Positions 26,973 to 35,371 of a stretch of 56,620 nucleotides of DNA are shown here, in pieces (position 1 is the stretch's first letter; each line of letters starts with the position of its first letter). A program made the position numbers and the translations under genes. This DNA comes from JBQTIQ01 sp052387955. Its GTDB lineage: Bacteria > Actinomycetota > Acidimicrobiia > Acidimicrobiales > JACDCH01. The notes below the pieces were generated by a model, which was given only the letters and a program-made list of their open reading frames with translations, searched no databases and was not told where the DNA came from. The stretch lies in assembly GCA_052387955.1 (NCBI GenBank), contig JBQTIQ010000057.1, positions 1 through 56,620 on the forward strand, read 5' to 3'.

Positions 26973-27443
26973 TCACCCGGCGGTTCGGACCGCTTCGACC
27001 AAAGCGTCGGTGGGCTGGAAGGTGAGCCCGGCCACCGCCCGGTGCGAGAACCGGACGAGGCCGGCGGCGTCCACCACGAAGGCACATCGGCGGTAGAAGC
27101 CGACTGGTCCCACGACGCCGTAGGCCCGGCCCACCGCCTTGTCGGCGTCGGCCAGCAACGGGAATGCGAACCCGTCCTGGTCGGCGGCAAAGCGTTCATG
27201 GCTGTCGACCGACTGCGGGCTGATGGCCAGCACCTGTGCCCCTACCGCGTCGAAGCGCCCGAACTCGTCGGTATAGGAGTTGAGCTGACGGGTGCAGACC
27301 GGCGTGTTGTCGCCGGGATAAAAGATCAGGACCACGGGTTGGCCCCGGAACTCGGCGAGGGAATAGTCGCGTCGGGAGCCGCCGGCGCCGGCGACGCCGG
27401 GAAGCGTGAAGTCAGGAGCGGGTTGCCCGATGCGAGCGGCCAT
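26973..27443 (-). CDS. Peroxiredoxin (AhpC/TSA, BCP-like, apparently 1-Cys)
   Basis: Thiol peroxidase reducing H2O2 and organic hydroperoxides. 156 residues from the ATG at 27441-27443 (an upstream start at 27479 adds 12 residues of poor match). Seen: IGQPAPDFTLPG, VVLIFYPGDNTPVCTRQLNSY (cited as FYPGDNTPVCTRQLNSY) with the peroxidatic Cys, and a downstream Arg. The usual BCP resolving Cys five residues later is replaced (C-TRQLN-S); another Cys occurs in RRCAFVVD. So the recycling mechanism may differ from E. coli BCP. Confidence 0.9.
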   Translation of the reverse strand: MAARIGQPAPDFTLPGVAGAGGSRRDYSLAEFRGQPVVLIFYPGDNTPVCTRQLNSYTDEFGRFDAVGAQVLAISPQSVDSHERFAADQDGFAFPLLADADKAVGRAYGVVGPVGFYRRCAFVVDAAGLVRFSHRAVAGLTFQPTDALVEAVRTAG

Positions 27444-27567
27444 TGGGCCACCATGCCCCGCTCCCCGGGGCAACGCCAACTCGGGCGCGATGTCGTCGCC
27501 GCACTCGGGGCCGCCGGCGGCTGTCTGGGGTGGGAGAAGCGAAGCGACGCCCGAGGCAGAGCTTTCC

Positions 27568-28317
27568 CTATGCTTCGACCGCTTCGAGGATGGAGTCGGG
27601 AATGTCGAAGTTGGCGTGCACGCTCTGCACGTCGTCGTGGTCGTCGAGGGCGTCGATGAGCCGCAGCACCTTCTTGGCCGATTCGGTGTCGTCGAGGGGA
27701 ACGCTGTTCTGAGCCAGAAGGGTCACCTCGGCCGATTCGACGGCGATGCCGGCGGCCTCGATGGCGGAGCTGACCGAGTGCAGCGAGGGCGCCGGCGTCG
27801 TGACCCGCCAGGTGTCGCCGTCGTCGGCGAGGTCCTCGGCGCCGGCGTCGAGCGAGAGGAGCATCAGTTCGTCCTCGTCGGCCGAGCGGTCCACGACGAC
27901 CACGCCCTTGCGCTCGAACTGCCACGCCACCGCGCCGGGCTCGGCGATCGAGCCTCCGTGGCGGGAGAACAGGCTGCGCACGTCGGCACCGGTGCGGTTG
28001 CGATTGTCGGTGAGCACCTCGACCAGCACCGCCACCCCGCCGGGGGCGTAGCCCTCGTAGGTGATCGACTCGTAGGTGACGCCTTCGAGCTCGCCGGTGC
28101 CCCGTTTGATGGCCCGGTCGATGGTGTCCATCGGCACCGACGCGTCGCGCGCCTTCTGGAACATCGTCCGCAACGTCGGGTTGGCTTCGGGGTCCCCGCC
28201 GCCTTCGCGGGCGGCCACCTCGACCTGGCGGATCAGCTTGGCGAACAGCTTCCCCCGGGCCTTGTCCTTGGCCCCCTTCTGGTGCTTGATCGTGGCCCAC
28301 TTGGAATGGCCGGACAT
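27568..28317 (-). CDS. yebC: YebC/PmpR family DNA-binding protein
   Basis: 249 residues from the ATG at 28315-28317. MSGHSKWATIKHQKGAKD is the invariant N-terminus. GYAPGGVAVLVEVLTDNRNRT, cited as YAPGGVAVLVEVLTDN, and FSRHGGSIAEPGAVAWQFERKG, cited as GGSIAEPGAVAWQF, follow. The family includes transcriptional regulators and, by recent work on relatives, ribosome-associated translation factors. It sits four bases after pdxT, the same pairing as in mycobacteria. Confidence 0.96.
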   Translation of the reverse strand: MSGHSKWATIKHQKGAKDKARGKLFAKLIRQVEVAAREGGGDPEANPTLRTMFQKARDASVPMDTIDRAIKRGTGELEGVTYESITYEGYAPGGVAVLVEVLTDNRNRTGADVRSLFSRHGGSIAEPGAVAWQFERKGVVVVDRSADEDELMLLSLDAGAEDLADDGDTWRVTTPAPSLHSVSSAIEAAGIAVESAEVTLLAQNSVPLDDTESAKKVLRLIDALDDHDDVQSVHANFDIPDSILEAVEA

Positions 28318-28321
28318 CGGG

Positions 28322-28909
28322 CTAGACCTCCTGCAGAAAGCGGCGGTGGATGCGCGCGTCGTCGGACAGCTCGGGATGGAAGGCCGCCGCCCACACCGCG
28401 CGTCGGGCATGGCGCACCAGCACCGGTCGGCCCCGTAGGCGGGCCAGGGTCTGCACCTCGGGCCCGGCCCGCACCACCTCGGGGGCACGGATGAACACGG
28501 CGTGGAACGGGCGGCCGTCGATCCCCTCGACGTCGACGTCGACGTCGATGTCGGCCTCGAAGGAGTCGACCTGTCGCCCGAACGCGTTGCGGCGCACGTC
28601 GACGTCGAGGACGCCGAAGCTGCGCTGGTCCGCTCGCCCGTCGAGCACGGTCTCGGCCAACAGGATCATGCCGGCGCACGTACCCAGCACCGGCATCCCG
28701 GCGTCGATCCGGTCGGCGACGACGTCATAGAGACCCGAGCTGTCGAGCAACATCGACATCGTGGTCGACTCGCCCCCCGGCATGACCAGGGCGTCGATCC
28801 CGGCCAGCGCATCCGGGACGCGGACCTCGACCGCTTCAGCCCCCAGCCGCCGCAGTACCTCCACGTGAAGGCCGAAGGCGCCCTGCAGCGCCAACACCCC
28901 GACTTTCAC
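28322..28909 (-). CDS. pdxT: Pyridoxal 5'-phosphate synthase glutaminase subunit PdxT
   Basis: Class I glutamine amidotransferase that supplies ammonia to PdxS for vitamin B6 synthesis. 195 residues, normal length. Catalytic triad visible: Cys78 in LGTCAGMILLA, His178 and Glu180 in AAFHPE. The oxyanion region MPGGESTTMS is present. A short Asp-rich stretch (about 116-128) replaces the usual loop. Two tandem copies of repeat R1 separate it from pdxS. Confidence 0.96.
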   Translation of the reverse strand: MKVGVLALQGAFGLHVEVLRRLGAEAVEVRVPDALAGIDALVMPGGESTTMSMLLDSSGLYDVVADRIDAGMPVLGTCAGMILLAETVLDGRADQRSFGVLDVDVRRNAFGRQVDSFEADIDVDVDVEGIDGRPFHAVFIRAPEVVRAGPEVQTLARLRGRPVLVRHARRAVWAAAFHPELSDDARIHRRFLQEV

Positions 28910-28921
28910 CTGGAGGCCTCA

Positions 28922-29119
28922 TTGCTGGCGTTCCCCGGCCACGCAGGCCGCTCGAGGCCGCGCCTGCGCTGGCGCTCCGGCGCTCGTATCGGCGGACTGG
29001 GAAAGCAACGGCCCGCGACGTTGCTGGCGTTCCCCGGCCACGCAGGCCGCTCGAGACCGTGCCTGCGCTGGCGCTCGGGCGCTCGTATCGGCGGACACGG
29101 AAAGCAACGGCCCGCGACG
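28922..29119. repeat. Dispersed repeat R1, two 99-bp copies in tandem between pdxS and pdxT
   Basis: Copies at 28922-29020 and 29021-29119 differ at only a few positions. Each starts TTGCTGGCGTTCCCCGGCCA, contains a GCTGGCGCTC.GGCGCTCGTA block and ends with GAAAGCAACGGCCCGCGACG. They nearly fill the 218-base gap between the two B6 genes. Confidence 0.9.
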
Positions 29120-29127
29120 GCCGGGCA

Positions 29128-30024
29128 CTACCAGCCCCGCTCGGCGAGCTTGACGTCGAGGTCGGCGATCTCCGTGCCCGCCATGGCCGGCCCCAGGCCC
29201 CGTGAGACCTTGGCCAGGATGGCGGCGTCCTGGAAGTGGGTGGTGGCCTCGACGATGGCCTTGGCCCGAGGCCCCGGGCCCGCTGCCTTGAAGATGCCCG
29301 AGCCGACGAATACCGCCTGGGCGCCGAGCTGCATGACCAGGGCGGCGTCGGCGGGCGTGGCGATGCCGCCGGCACAGAACAACGGGACCGGCAGCACCCC
29401 GGTCTCGGCGATCTCCTGGACCAGCGTCACCGGCGCCCGTAGCTGCTTGGCCCAGTCGTACACCTCGGCCCGATCGGCCCGGGTCACCTTGCGGATGTCG
29501 CCCAGGATCGAGCGCAGGTGGCGCACCGCTTCCACGATGTTGCCGGTGCCGGCCTCACCCTTCGAGCGGATCAGGGCCGCCCCTTCGCTGACGCGCCGCA
29601 GGGCTTCCCCCAAGTTGGTGGCGCCGCACACGAACGGGGCGGTGAAGGCCCACTTGTCGATGTGGTGGGCCTCGTCGGCGGGCGTGAGCACCTCGCTCTC
29701 GTCGATGTAGTCGACACCGAGGGCCTCGAGGATCTGGGCCTCGACGAAGTGGCCGATACGGGCCTTGGCCATGACCGGGATGGTCACCGCCTCCTTGATC
29801 CCCTCGATCATCTCGGGATCGCTCATCCGGGCGACACCGCCGTCGCGGCGGATGTCGGCCGGCACCCGCTCCAGCGCCATCACCGCGACGGCGCCGGCGT
29901 CCTCGGCCACCCGGGCCTGCTCGGGGGTGACCACGTCCATGATCACGCCCCCCTTCAGCATCTCGGCCAACCCTCGCTTGACGCGGAACGTCCCGGTCTC
30001 GGGCGGCGGCGAAGAGGGTGTCAT
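29128..30024 (-). CDS. pdxS: Pyridoxal 5'-phosphate synthase lyase subunit PdxS
   Basis: Condenses ribose 5-phosphate, glyceraldehyde 3-phosphate and ammonia to PLP. 298 residues from the ATG at 30022-30024. Highly conserved: KRGLAEMLKGGVIMDV, MALERVPADIR, VMAKARIGHFVEAQ with the first catalytic Lys, ESEVLTPADE, IRSKGEAGTGNIVEA with the second Lys, and FVGSGIFK. Works with PdxT encoded just downstream. Confidence 0.97.
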   Translation of the reverse strand: MTPSSPPPETGTFRVKRGLAEMLKGGVIMDVVTPEQARVAEDAGAVAVMALERVPADIRRDGGVARMSDPEMIEGIKEAVTIPVMAKARIGHFVEAQILEALGVDYIDESEVLTPADEAHHIDKWAFTAPFVCGATNLGEALRRVSEGAALIRSKGEAGTGNIVEAVRHLRSILGDIRKVTRADRAEVYDWAKQLRAPVTLVQEIAETGVLPVPLFCAGGIATPADAALVMQLGAQAVFVGSGIFKAAGPGPRAKAIVEATTHFQDAAILAKVSRGLGPAMAGTEIADLDVKLAERGW

Positions 30025-30059
30025 GGGGCCGAAGTGTACGGCCGCGCCGGCACCCGGGA

Positions 30060-31181
30060 TCATCTCCCGGCGGTGATGGTGGCGCCGCCGGGGGGCAGGA
30101 GCTCGACCCATGTACGCCCGGGAGTGAACTTGATCGGCGCGCCGGTGGCGTCGGTGTACTGGATCACCCCGACGGTCGACGCCTTGGTCCACCGGCACTG
30201 CTGCACGATGGCTCCGTTGGTCAGGGCCCAGCAGTCGCCGCTGCCCACCATCTGGGCCTGGGGCACAGGGTTGCCCCCGGAGTCGGTGTCGCCGTTGAAG
30301 AAGTACTCGGTGAACTGGATGACCACGTTCTGGGGGTTGACCTGCACGCCGGCGGCATCGACGTGGGGGGTGCCGTTCTGTGCCCGGATGAAGGTGTTGG
30401 TGGACACGTCCCAAGCCCAGTCGATCGGCGGGCTGACCGGGCCGCCGAAGTCCAGCCTCACGACGCCGATGGGGGCGGGGTTGGCCGGCAACGAGTTGTC
30501 GCCCGGCGCCCGGTACTGGAACAGCGCCGGCGGAGGGACCACGCCGGGCGGGGCCAGTGCGAACAACGCCGGTGTGGTACTGAACTGGTTGTGGGGGGCG
30601 CGGTACCCGCTGGAACGGAAGTAGGTGTCGGGGAAGAAGCTGAAGCCGACGTCGTGCTGGGGAGAGGCGCCGATCGCCTCCGTCACCCCCGCGTTGCCGC
30701 CGCTGTAGGCGTAGAGGGGCACATTCAGCGGGCCGAACACGTCGATGTCGGTCAGTCGGGCCGATCGCACCGGGCCCACCGGGTCGCTGTCACCGGAGTG
30801 GAACAGGGCGGCGAGGCGCGTCACGCCGCCTTCGACCATCTCCTCGTAGACCACATCGGCCTGGTTGAGGCCAGACTGCGGGCGGGCGCCGTTGTCGGCG
30901 TTGTCGATCTTGACCACCAGGGCAGGCCGGGCGGCGACCCCGGCGTTGGTCACCGCAAGCCCGGTCAAGGGGTAGGTCGGGGCCGGGACCGCCGTCGTGG
31001 GGCCACCGTCGCCCCCGCCGGGCCGGGCCGAGCCGTCGCTGGCGCCGTCGTCGCTGCCTCCGCCGCAGGCGGCTGCGGCCAGAGCCGCCGCCAGGAACAG
31101 CACGGTGCGCACGAGGGCCCGACGACGGCGCCGGCGGGCCGGGCGTGGGCGGGTGGGGACGGGGTGATGACGAGTTTGCAC
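30060..31181 (-). CDS. DUF3048 (YerB-like) lipoprotein
   Basis: 373 residues from a GTG directly abutting the htpX stop; a GTG at 31112 would place the start at the signal peptide itself. LFLAAALAAAACGGG is the lipoprotein signal, followed by an acidic Gly/Ser linker. The mature domain has YPLTGLAV, ARPALVVKIDNA, ARPQSGLNQADVVYEEMVEGG (cited as PQSGLNQADVVYEEMVE), VGPVRSAR and YAYSGGN, the DUF3048 N-domain, and a C-domain with QFTEYFFNGDT and GRTWVELLP. The molecular role of this family is not established. Confidence 0.88.
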   Translation of the reverse strand: MQTRHHPVPTRPRPARRRRRRALVRTVLFLAAALAAAACGGGSDDGASDGSARPGGGDGGPTTAVPAPTYPLTGLAVTNAGVAARPALVVKIDNADNGARPQSGLNQADVVYEEMVEGGVTRLAALFHSGDSDPVGPVRSARLTDIDVFGPLNVPLYAYSGGNAGVTEAIGASPQHDVGFSFFPDTYFRSSGYRAPHNQFSTTPALFALAPPGVVPPPALFQYRAPGDNSLPANPAPIGVVRLDFGGPVSPPIDWAWDVSTNTFIRAQNGTPHVDAAGVQVNPQNVVIQFTEYFFNGDTDSGGNPVPQAQMVGSGDCWALTNGAIVQQCRWTKASTVGVIQYTDATGAPIKFTPGRTWVELLPPGGATITAGR

Positions 31182-32090
31182 TTACAGCTCCCGTAGTGCG
31201 GCGATTCGCTCTTCGAGCGGTGGGTGGGTATCGAAGAGCCGGTTCAAGCGTGACAGCCTTCCCTGCGCCTTGTTCGTCGGCAGCGGCTGTTCGATCCAAA
31301 GATGGGCGGTGGCCCGGGAGTGGGCGTGCACGACGGTCTCGTCGTCGCGCAGCTTCTCGAGGGCGGCGATCAACCCCGGCGGGTACCGGGTCATCTCGAT
31401 CCCGGACACGTCGGCCAGCGACTCGCGCCGGCGGCTGACGGCAAACTGCATGAGCCGGGCGATCAGCGGGGCCAGCAACAACAGCACGAAGCCGAACACG
31501 GCCAGCACCGCGCCGGCGCCACCGCTCTCCCGGTCGCCGTCGCGGTGCCGGCCTCCACCCCACCACAACATCCGGATGGCGACGTCGGCGGCCACCGCCA
31601 CGAAGCCGACCAGCGTGACCGCGATCGTCGACACCAGGATGTCGTAGTTCTTGATATGGCTCAGCTCGTGGGCCAGCACCCCTTCGAGTTCGATGCGGTT
31701 CATCTTGTCGAGCAGGCCGGTCGTGACCGCCACGGCGGCGTGGCGCGGGTCGCGCCCGGTGGCGAAGGCGTTGGGGGCGGCGTCCTCGATGATGTAGATC
31801 CCGGGCTTGGGCAGGCCGGCAGCGACGCAGAGCCCCTCGACCACGTTGTGCAGCCGGGCGAAACTGACGGGGTCGGCAGGCACCGCCCGACTGAGCCGGA
31901 GCGCCACCTTGTCGGAGTTCCAGTAAGCGCCGGCCGAGAGGGCCAGCGCCAGCACGAGGGCGACGACGACACCCACCATCCCGAACTGCAGGAGGGTGTT
32001 GAGGGCGAGCGCCACCAGCACCGCCAGCGCCACGAACCCGCCGATGAGCAGGTACGAGCGACGTTTGTTGTGCGCGACCTGGTCGTACAG
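31182..32090 (-). CDS. htpX: M48 family membrane zinc metalloprotease (HtpX-like), apparent CTG start
   Basis: Membrane protease for damaged membrane proteins. HELSH in LAHELSHIKNYD is the zinc motif; the third ligand is in the SRRRESLADVSG segment; FDTHPPLEERI is the C-terminal signature. Homology to HtpX proteins (N-terminus like YEQIARNKR) begins at YDQVAHNKRR. That segment is in frame but preceded only by CTG at 32088-32090, then five sense codons and the in-frame TAG that also ends lemA. The first standard start is a GTG at 32033, which would delete the first 19 residues and part of helix 1. The CTG start is therefore inferred. Confidence 0.85.
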   Translation of the reverse strand: MYDQVAHNKRRSYLLIGGFVALAVLVALALNTLLQFGMVGVVVALVLALALSAGAYWNSDKVALRLSRAVPADPVSFARLHNVVEGLCVAAGLPKPGIYIIEDAAPNAFATGRDPRHAAVAVTTGLLDKMNRIELEGVLAHELSHIKNYDILVSTIAVTLVGFVAVAADVAIRMLWWGGGRHRDGDRESGGAGAVLAVFGFVLLLLAPLIARLMQFAVSRRRESLADVSGIEMTRYPPGLIAALEKLRDDETVVHAHSRATAHLWIEQPLPTNKAQGRLSRLNRLFDTHPPLEERIAALREL

Positions 32091-32105
32091 GGCCGTGGTT
32101 CCCGG

Positions 32106-32690
32106 CTAGAGGGATGCCGGGGGCGTCGCCGGCGGGTTGTCGAAGGACACCGGGACGGGGCCGCGGGATTCTTCCTCGGCCTCGAAGTACTCGCGCTCGG
32201 AGAAGTTCATCGACCGGGCGAACACCAACGACGGGAACGTCTGGATCTTGGTGTTGTAGCTCTGGACAGTGTCGTTGTAGAACTGCCGGGCGTAGGCGAT
32301 CCGGCCCTCCGTACCCGACAGCTCCTCCTGCAGGTTCAGGAAGTTCTGATTGGCCTTGAGGTCGGGATAGGCCTCGGAGACGGCGAACAACGACTTCAGC
32401 GCCCCGGTGATCATGTTCTCGGCCCGGGCCTGGTCGGCCGGCCCCTGTGCCCCGACGGCGATGTTGCGGGCCTGGATGACGGCCTCGAGGGTCTCGCGTT
32501 CGTGGGCGGCATAGCCCTTGACGGTCTCGACCAGGTTGGGGATGAGGTCGTAGCGCCGGCGCAGCTGGACGTCGATCTGTGCGTAGGAGCTGTCGACCCG
32601 GTTCCGCAGCCGGACGAGCCCGTTGTAGAGCACGACGGCGAAGACGACGAGAACGACGACCAGACCCAGGATCACCAGCAGAGCAACCAC
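32106..32690 (-). CDS. lemA: LemA family protein
   Basis: 194 residues from a GTG at 32688-32690. One N-terminal helix (LLVILGLVVVLVVFAVVLY), then YNGLVRLRNRVDSSYAQIDVQL, cited as RLRNRVDSSYAQIDVQLRRR, DLIPNLVETVKGYAAHE and FVARS-like FARSMNFSERE blocks, all typical of LemA. Role unknown; lemA next to an htpX-like protease is a frequent pairing, suggesting they act together in membrane quality control. Confidence 0.94.
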   Translation of the reverse strand: MVALLVILGLVVVLVVFAVVLYNGLVRLRNRVDSSYAQIDVQLRRRYDLIPNLVETVKGYAAHERETLEAVIQARNIAVGAQGPADQARAENMITGALKSLFAVSEAYPDLKANQNFLNLQEELSGTEGRIAYARQFYNDTVQSYNTKIQTFPSLVFARSMNFSEREYFEAEEESRGPVPVSFDNPPATPPASL

Positions 32691-32750
32691 GAGGCGAGCG
32701 TAACAACCTCCGCTGGACGTCGTTCGTAAGGTCGCACACCCGACCCGTCA

Positions 32751-32877
32751 CTAACTGGGGGGCGGCGCCCCCCCGGCCCCCATCGCCGCCCGGCTCCCTG
32801 GCGGTCGCTCGGCCGGCATCTGCTCGGTCCCCGAACTTGTCACAACGTCAAGCCTGCTCGGGACCAAGCAGGTCTAG
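32751..32877. repeat. Dispersed repeat R2, copy 1
   Basis: About 127 bases nearly identical to 48312-48438. It contains a G-run/C-run hairpin, the block CATCGCCGCCCGGCTCCCTG, and an inverted repeat CTGCTCGGTCCC / GGGACCAAGCAG (one mismatch, G-U compatible) around AACTTGTCACAACGTCAAGC. Confidence 0.9.
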
Positions 32878-33019
32878 TGCGAACGGGGGTGAAAAAGGGC
32901 CCGTTCGGAGCATGGCCGGCGGCACCGAGGATCGGGCACAGTGGCCCCACCCCACCCGCCGCCGCTCCGCCCGCACCACCCGTCCCAGCACCGGACGCAC
33001 CCATGGGGGTCACTCGCAG

Positions 33020-33052
33020 CGAAGGGGCCCGTGCATCCTCCGGGCCCCTTCG
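33020..33052. terminator. Hairpin terminator downstream of the pimA-like gene
   Basis: Perfect 12-bp inverted repeat CGAAGGGGCCCG / CGGGCCCCTTCG with a nine-base loop, 33 bases after the minus-strand stop at 33086. No T run follows. Confidence 0.75.
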
Positions 33053-33085
33053 GTACGCCCGGACCGCGCCCGGACCTCCGGACGA

Positions 33086-34162
33086 CTACGGGCGCCCGGC
33101 GACGGTCTCGTACAACTCGCAGTAGCGGCCGGCGAGGGTGTCGACCGAGAACTCCTCGGCCCGTTGTTGGCCGGAGCTGACCAGGGCGGCGGCCAGCACC
33201 GGTTCGTCCAACACCCGCAACAGGGCGGCGGCGAGGGCGCCGGCGTCGCCGGGGGGGACCAGCAGGGCGTCGGCTCCGGCCCGAGCGACGTTGTGATAAC
33301 CGGGTAGGTCCGAAGCCACCACCGGGGTCTGGGCGGCCATGGCTTCGAGGAGGACGACGCCGAAGGACTCGCCCCGCAACGACGGGGCGCAGACGACGTC
33401 AGCGCTGCGCATCCGGACGGCCTTGTCGGCGTCGTCGATACACCCGAGCCACTCGATGCGAGCGTCTCCGGGATGGGCCGCCTGCAGCGCCTCGGTCTCG
33501 GGGCCGATCCCCGCCACCCACAGCCGCACGTCGCCCGGGAGCTGGGAGAACGCGGCGAGCAGCACGTCGAGGCCCTTGCGGGGTTCATGGCGGCCGACGA
33601 AGAAGACGGTCCGGCCCTCGGTGGGCCGGGGGGTCGGCTTGGCGAACCGGTCGACCTCGATGCCGTTGTAGAGCAGCTCGTAGTCGCCCCCGAGCGCTAC
33701 CTGGGCCATCTCCCGGGCATCCTCGGAGACCGCGCAGCGCACGTCGATGCGACGGGCGAGGCGCCGCAGCGCCGGGCCGAGCCAGCGGTAGGCGGCGCTG
33801 CCGCCGGCGGCGTGAAAGGTGCCGACCACGGGTGCATTGCGGAAGATCAGCGTCGTCAATGTCGGCCCCGGGACCATGGGCTCGTGCAGGTGCAGGATGT
33901 CGAACTCCTCGTCGCGCAGCGCCCGGATCGTTCGCAGGGTGCACGGGACGTCGGGGGCGATGGGGGCGACCGAGCCGTTGGCGCTGGTCGGCACCGAGCG
34001 CCCCACCGGCGTGACGCCGGCGTCGGGCGGTGGGCCATCGCAGGGCCCGATCACCCGCACCTGGTGGCCCCGCTGCCGTAGCGCCCGGGCCAGGGACAGG
34101 ACCTGGCCCTGCACTCCCCCCGGAATGGTGAGGCTGTACGGGCACACGAGTCCGACCCGCAT
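33086..34162 (-). CDS. pimA: GT4 glycosyltransferase, PimA-like phosphatidyl-myo-inositol mannosyltransferase
   Basis: Retaining GT-B enzyme likely adding the first mannose to phosphatidylinositol at the inner membrane face. 358 residues from the ATG at 34160-34162. MRVGLVCPYSLTIPGGVQGQV is the PimA N-terminus, cited as VCPYSLTIPGGVQGQV. HLHEPMVPGPT, VGTFHAAG, FFVGRHEPRKGLDVLL and the EX7E-type ESFGVVLLEAMAA complete the pattern. Its position after pgsA and patA is the same as in mycobacteria, which supports the specific role. Confidence 0.9.
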   Translation of the reverse strand: MRVGLVCPYSLTIPGGVQGQVLSLARALRQRGHQVRVIGPCDGPPPDAGVTPVGRSVPTSANGSVAPIAPDVPCTLRTIRALRDEEFDILHLHEPMVPGPTLTTLIFRNAPVVGTFHAAGGSAAYRWLGPALRRLARRIDVRCAVSEDAREMAQVALGGDYELLYNGIEVDRFAKPTPRPTEGRTVFFVGRHEPRKGLDVLLAAFSQLPGDVRLWVAGIGPETEALQAAHPGDARIEWLGCIDDADKAVRMRSADVVCAPSLRGESFGVVLLEAMAAQTPVVASDLPGYHNVARAGADALLVPPGDAGALAAALLRVLDEPVLAAALVSSGQQRAEEFSVDTLAGRYCELYETVAGRP

Positions 34163-34200
34163 CACCGGCACCCTAACCCGGTCTGTTCATCCGTAGGCGC

Positions 34201-34360
34201 GTTGCTGGTCGGTCTGCTGCGGGCGTCGCTTCGCTCCTGCCTCCGCAGACAGTCGCCGGCAACCTGGCGGCCGCGACGGCGTTGCTGGTCGGTCTGCTGC
34301 GGGCGTCGCTTCGCTCCTGCCTCCGCAGACAGTCGCCGGCAACCTGGCGGCCGCGACGGC
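34201..34360. repeat. Perfect 80-bp tandem duplication
   Basis: 34201-34280 and 34281-34360 are identical over all 80 bases, starting GTTGCTGGTCGGTCTGCTGC and ending GGCGGCCGCGACGGC. They fill the gap between the patA stop and the pimA start. Each copy can form a stem from GCGGGCGTC..GCTTCGCTCC-type segments, but no longer perfect hairpin stands out. Confidence 0.95.
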
Positions 34361-34361
34361 T

Positions 34362-35321
34362 TTACTCGCTGGTCCCAGCAGGTGTGCCGGGACCTCTGTC
34401 CGCAGCCGCCGGCGGCAGTGGGAGCGGTGCTTGGGAGGGCACGTAGCCGGGGTCGCTGGGCCAGTTGGGCTGCAGCAGGTGCCACTGCTCGGGCGCCGCC
34501 CGGATCAGCGACTCGAGTTCGAAGGCGAGCTGCTGGGTCATGCGACCGATGTCGTCGCGCGCCCGGCCCTCGCGGGTGGCGGGGACCGGCGGGCGTACGA
34601 CGGCGTGGTGGCTGCGGCCCCGGAGGTAGACCGCGGTCGGCAGGACCGGGGCCCCGGTGCGCAGGGCCATGGTGGCGGGGCCGGCCGGGAGCCGGGTGAC
34701 CTCACCGAAGAACTCCACCTCGACCCCTCCGCCGCCCAGGTCGCGGTCGCACAGCAGGCACACGACGTGGTTGGCCTCGAGCGCCTTGATGACCTCGCGG
34801 CCGGCGTCGCGGTCGAGCGCGACGACGTTCATCCCCAGCGAACGTCTCAGGTCGGCGAACCATTCGAAGAGCTCCGGGGGCTCGAGCGCCTCCACCACGA
34901 CCGTCAGGGGCCGGCCCATGATCTCGGCCACCCAGAAGCCGGCCCACTCCCAGCAGCCGAGGTGCGGGAGAGCGAGGATGACACCTTTGCCGGCGGCGAG
35001 GCCGGCCTCGAGGTGGTCGGCTCCCACGTAGGACATGCGGGCGTCGAGGGTGGCGGGGTCGACGCCGGGGAGGCGGAACGACTCGACCCAGTACCGGGCG
35101 TAGGACACGAACGTGGCCGACACCGCCCGATTGAGCGCCCGGCCCTCGAAGTGGGGCCCGTGCACCCGGCGCAGGTTGCGTTCGACCTGGGCACGCCGCG
35201 GGCCTCGCCGGCGGGCAACGCCCATCCCGGCCAGACGGGCGAGGCCGTCGGCCACGGGCTCGGGGACGCGCCGGGCGGCGGTGGCGCCGGCCCGGAAGAG
35301 CAACGATGTGCGGTCCGCCAC
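34362..35321 (-). CDS. patA: Phosphatidylinositol mannoside acyltransferase (LpxL/HtrB family)
   Basis: Acylates the mannose of PIM at the membrane. 319 residues, GTG start at 35319-35321. The catalytic HxxxxE motif is LPHLGCWEWAG with His120 and Glu125. Other family blocks: NLRRVHGPHFEGRAL, FVSYARYWVESFRLP, LLCDRDLGGGGVEVEFFGE and LPAGPATMALRTGAPVLP. The C-terminal 25 residues are Pro/Ala-rich. Context between pgsA and pimA gives the assignment. Confidence 0.92.
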   Translation of the reverse strand: MADRTSLLFRAGATAARRVPEPVADGLARLAGMGVARRRGPRRAQVERNLRRVHGPHFEGRALNRAVSATFVSYARYWVESFRLPGVDPATLDARMSYVGADHLEAGLAAGKGVILALPHLGCWEWAGFWVAEIMGRPLTVVVEALEPPELFEWFADLRRSLGMNVVALDRDAGREVIKALEANHVVCLLCDRDLGGGGVEVEFFGEVTRLPAGPATMALRTGAPVLPTAVYLRGRSHHAVVRPPVPATREGRARDDIGRMTQQLAFELESLIRAAPEQWHLLQPNWPSDPGYVPSQAPLPLPPAAADRGPGTPAGTSE

Positions 35322-35371
35322 CGGCGCGTCAGGCCGTGCCCGCGAGCGGCGACGGGTTCAGCGCAGCCCTA

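Larger units (their letters stand above)
32691..33085. other. 395-base intergenic region without a gene
   Basis: Between the lemA start and the end of the mannosyltransferase gene. It holds repeat R2 (32751-32877) and a terminator-type hairpin (33020-33052). No open frame here has a recognisable product. A promoter for lemA-htpX should lie near 32700-32750, but none is obvious. Confidence 0.6.

Noticed and set aside
28922..29119. Two near-identical 99-bp units considered as a CRISPR array
   Set aside because: The copies abut without spacers, the unit is too long, and related copies are dispersed singly elsewhere; no cas genes are present.
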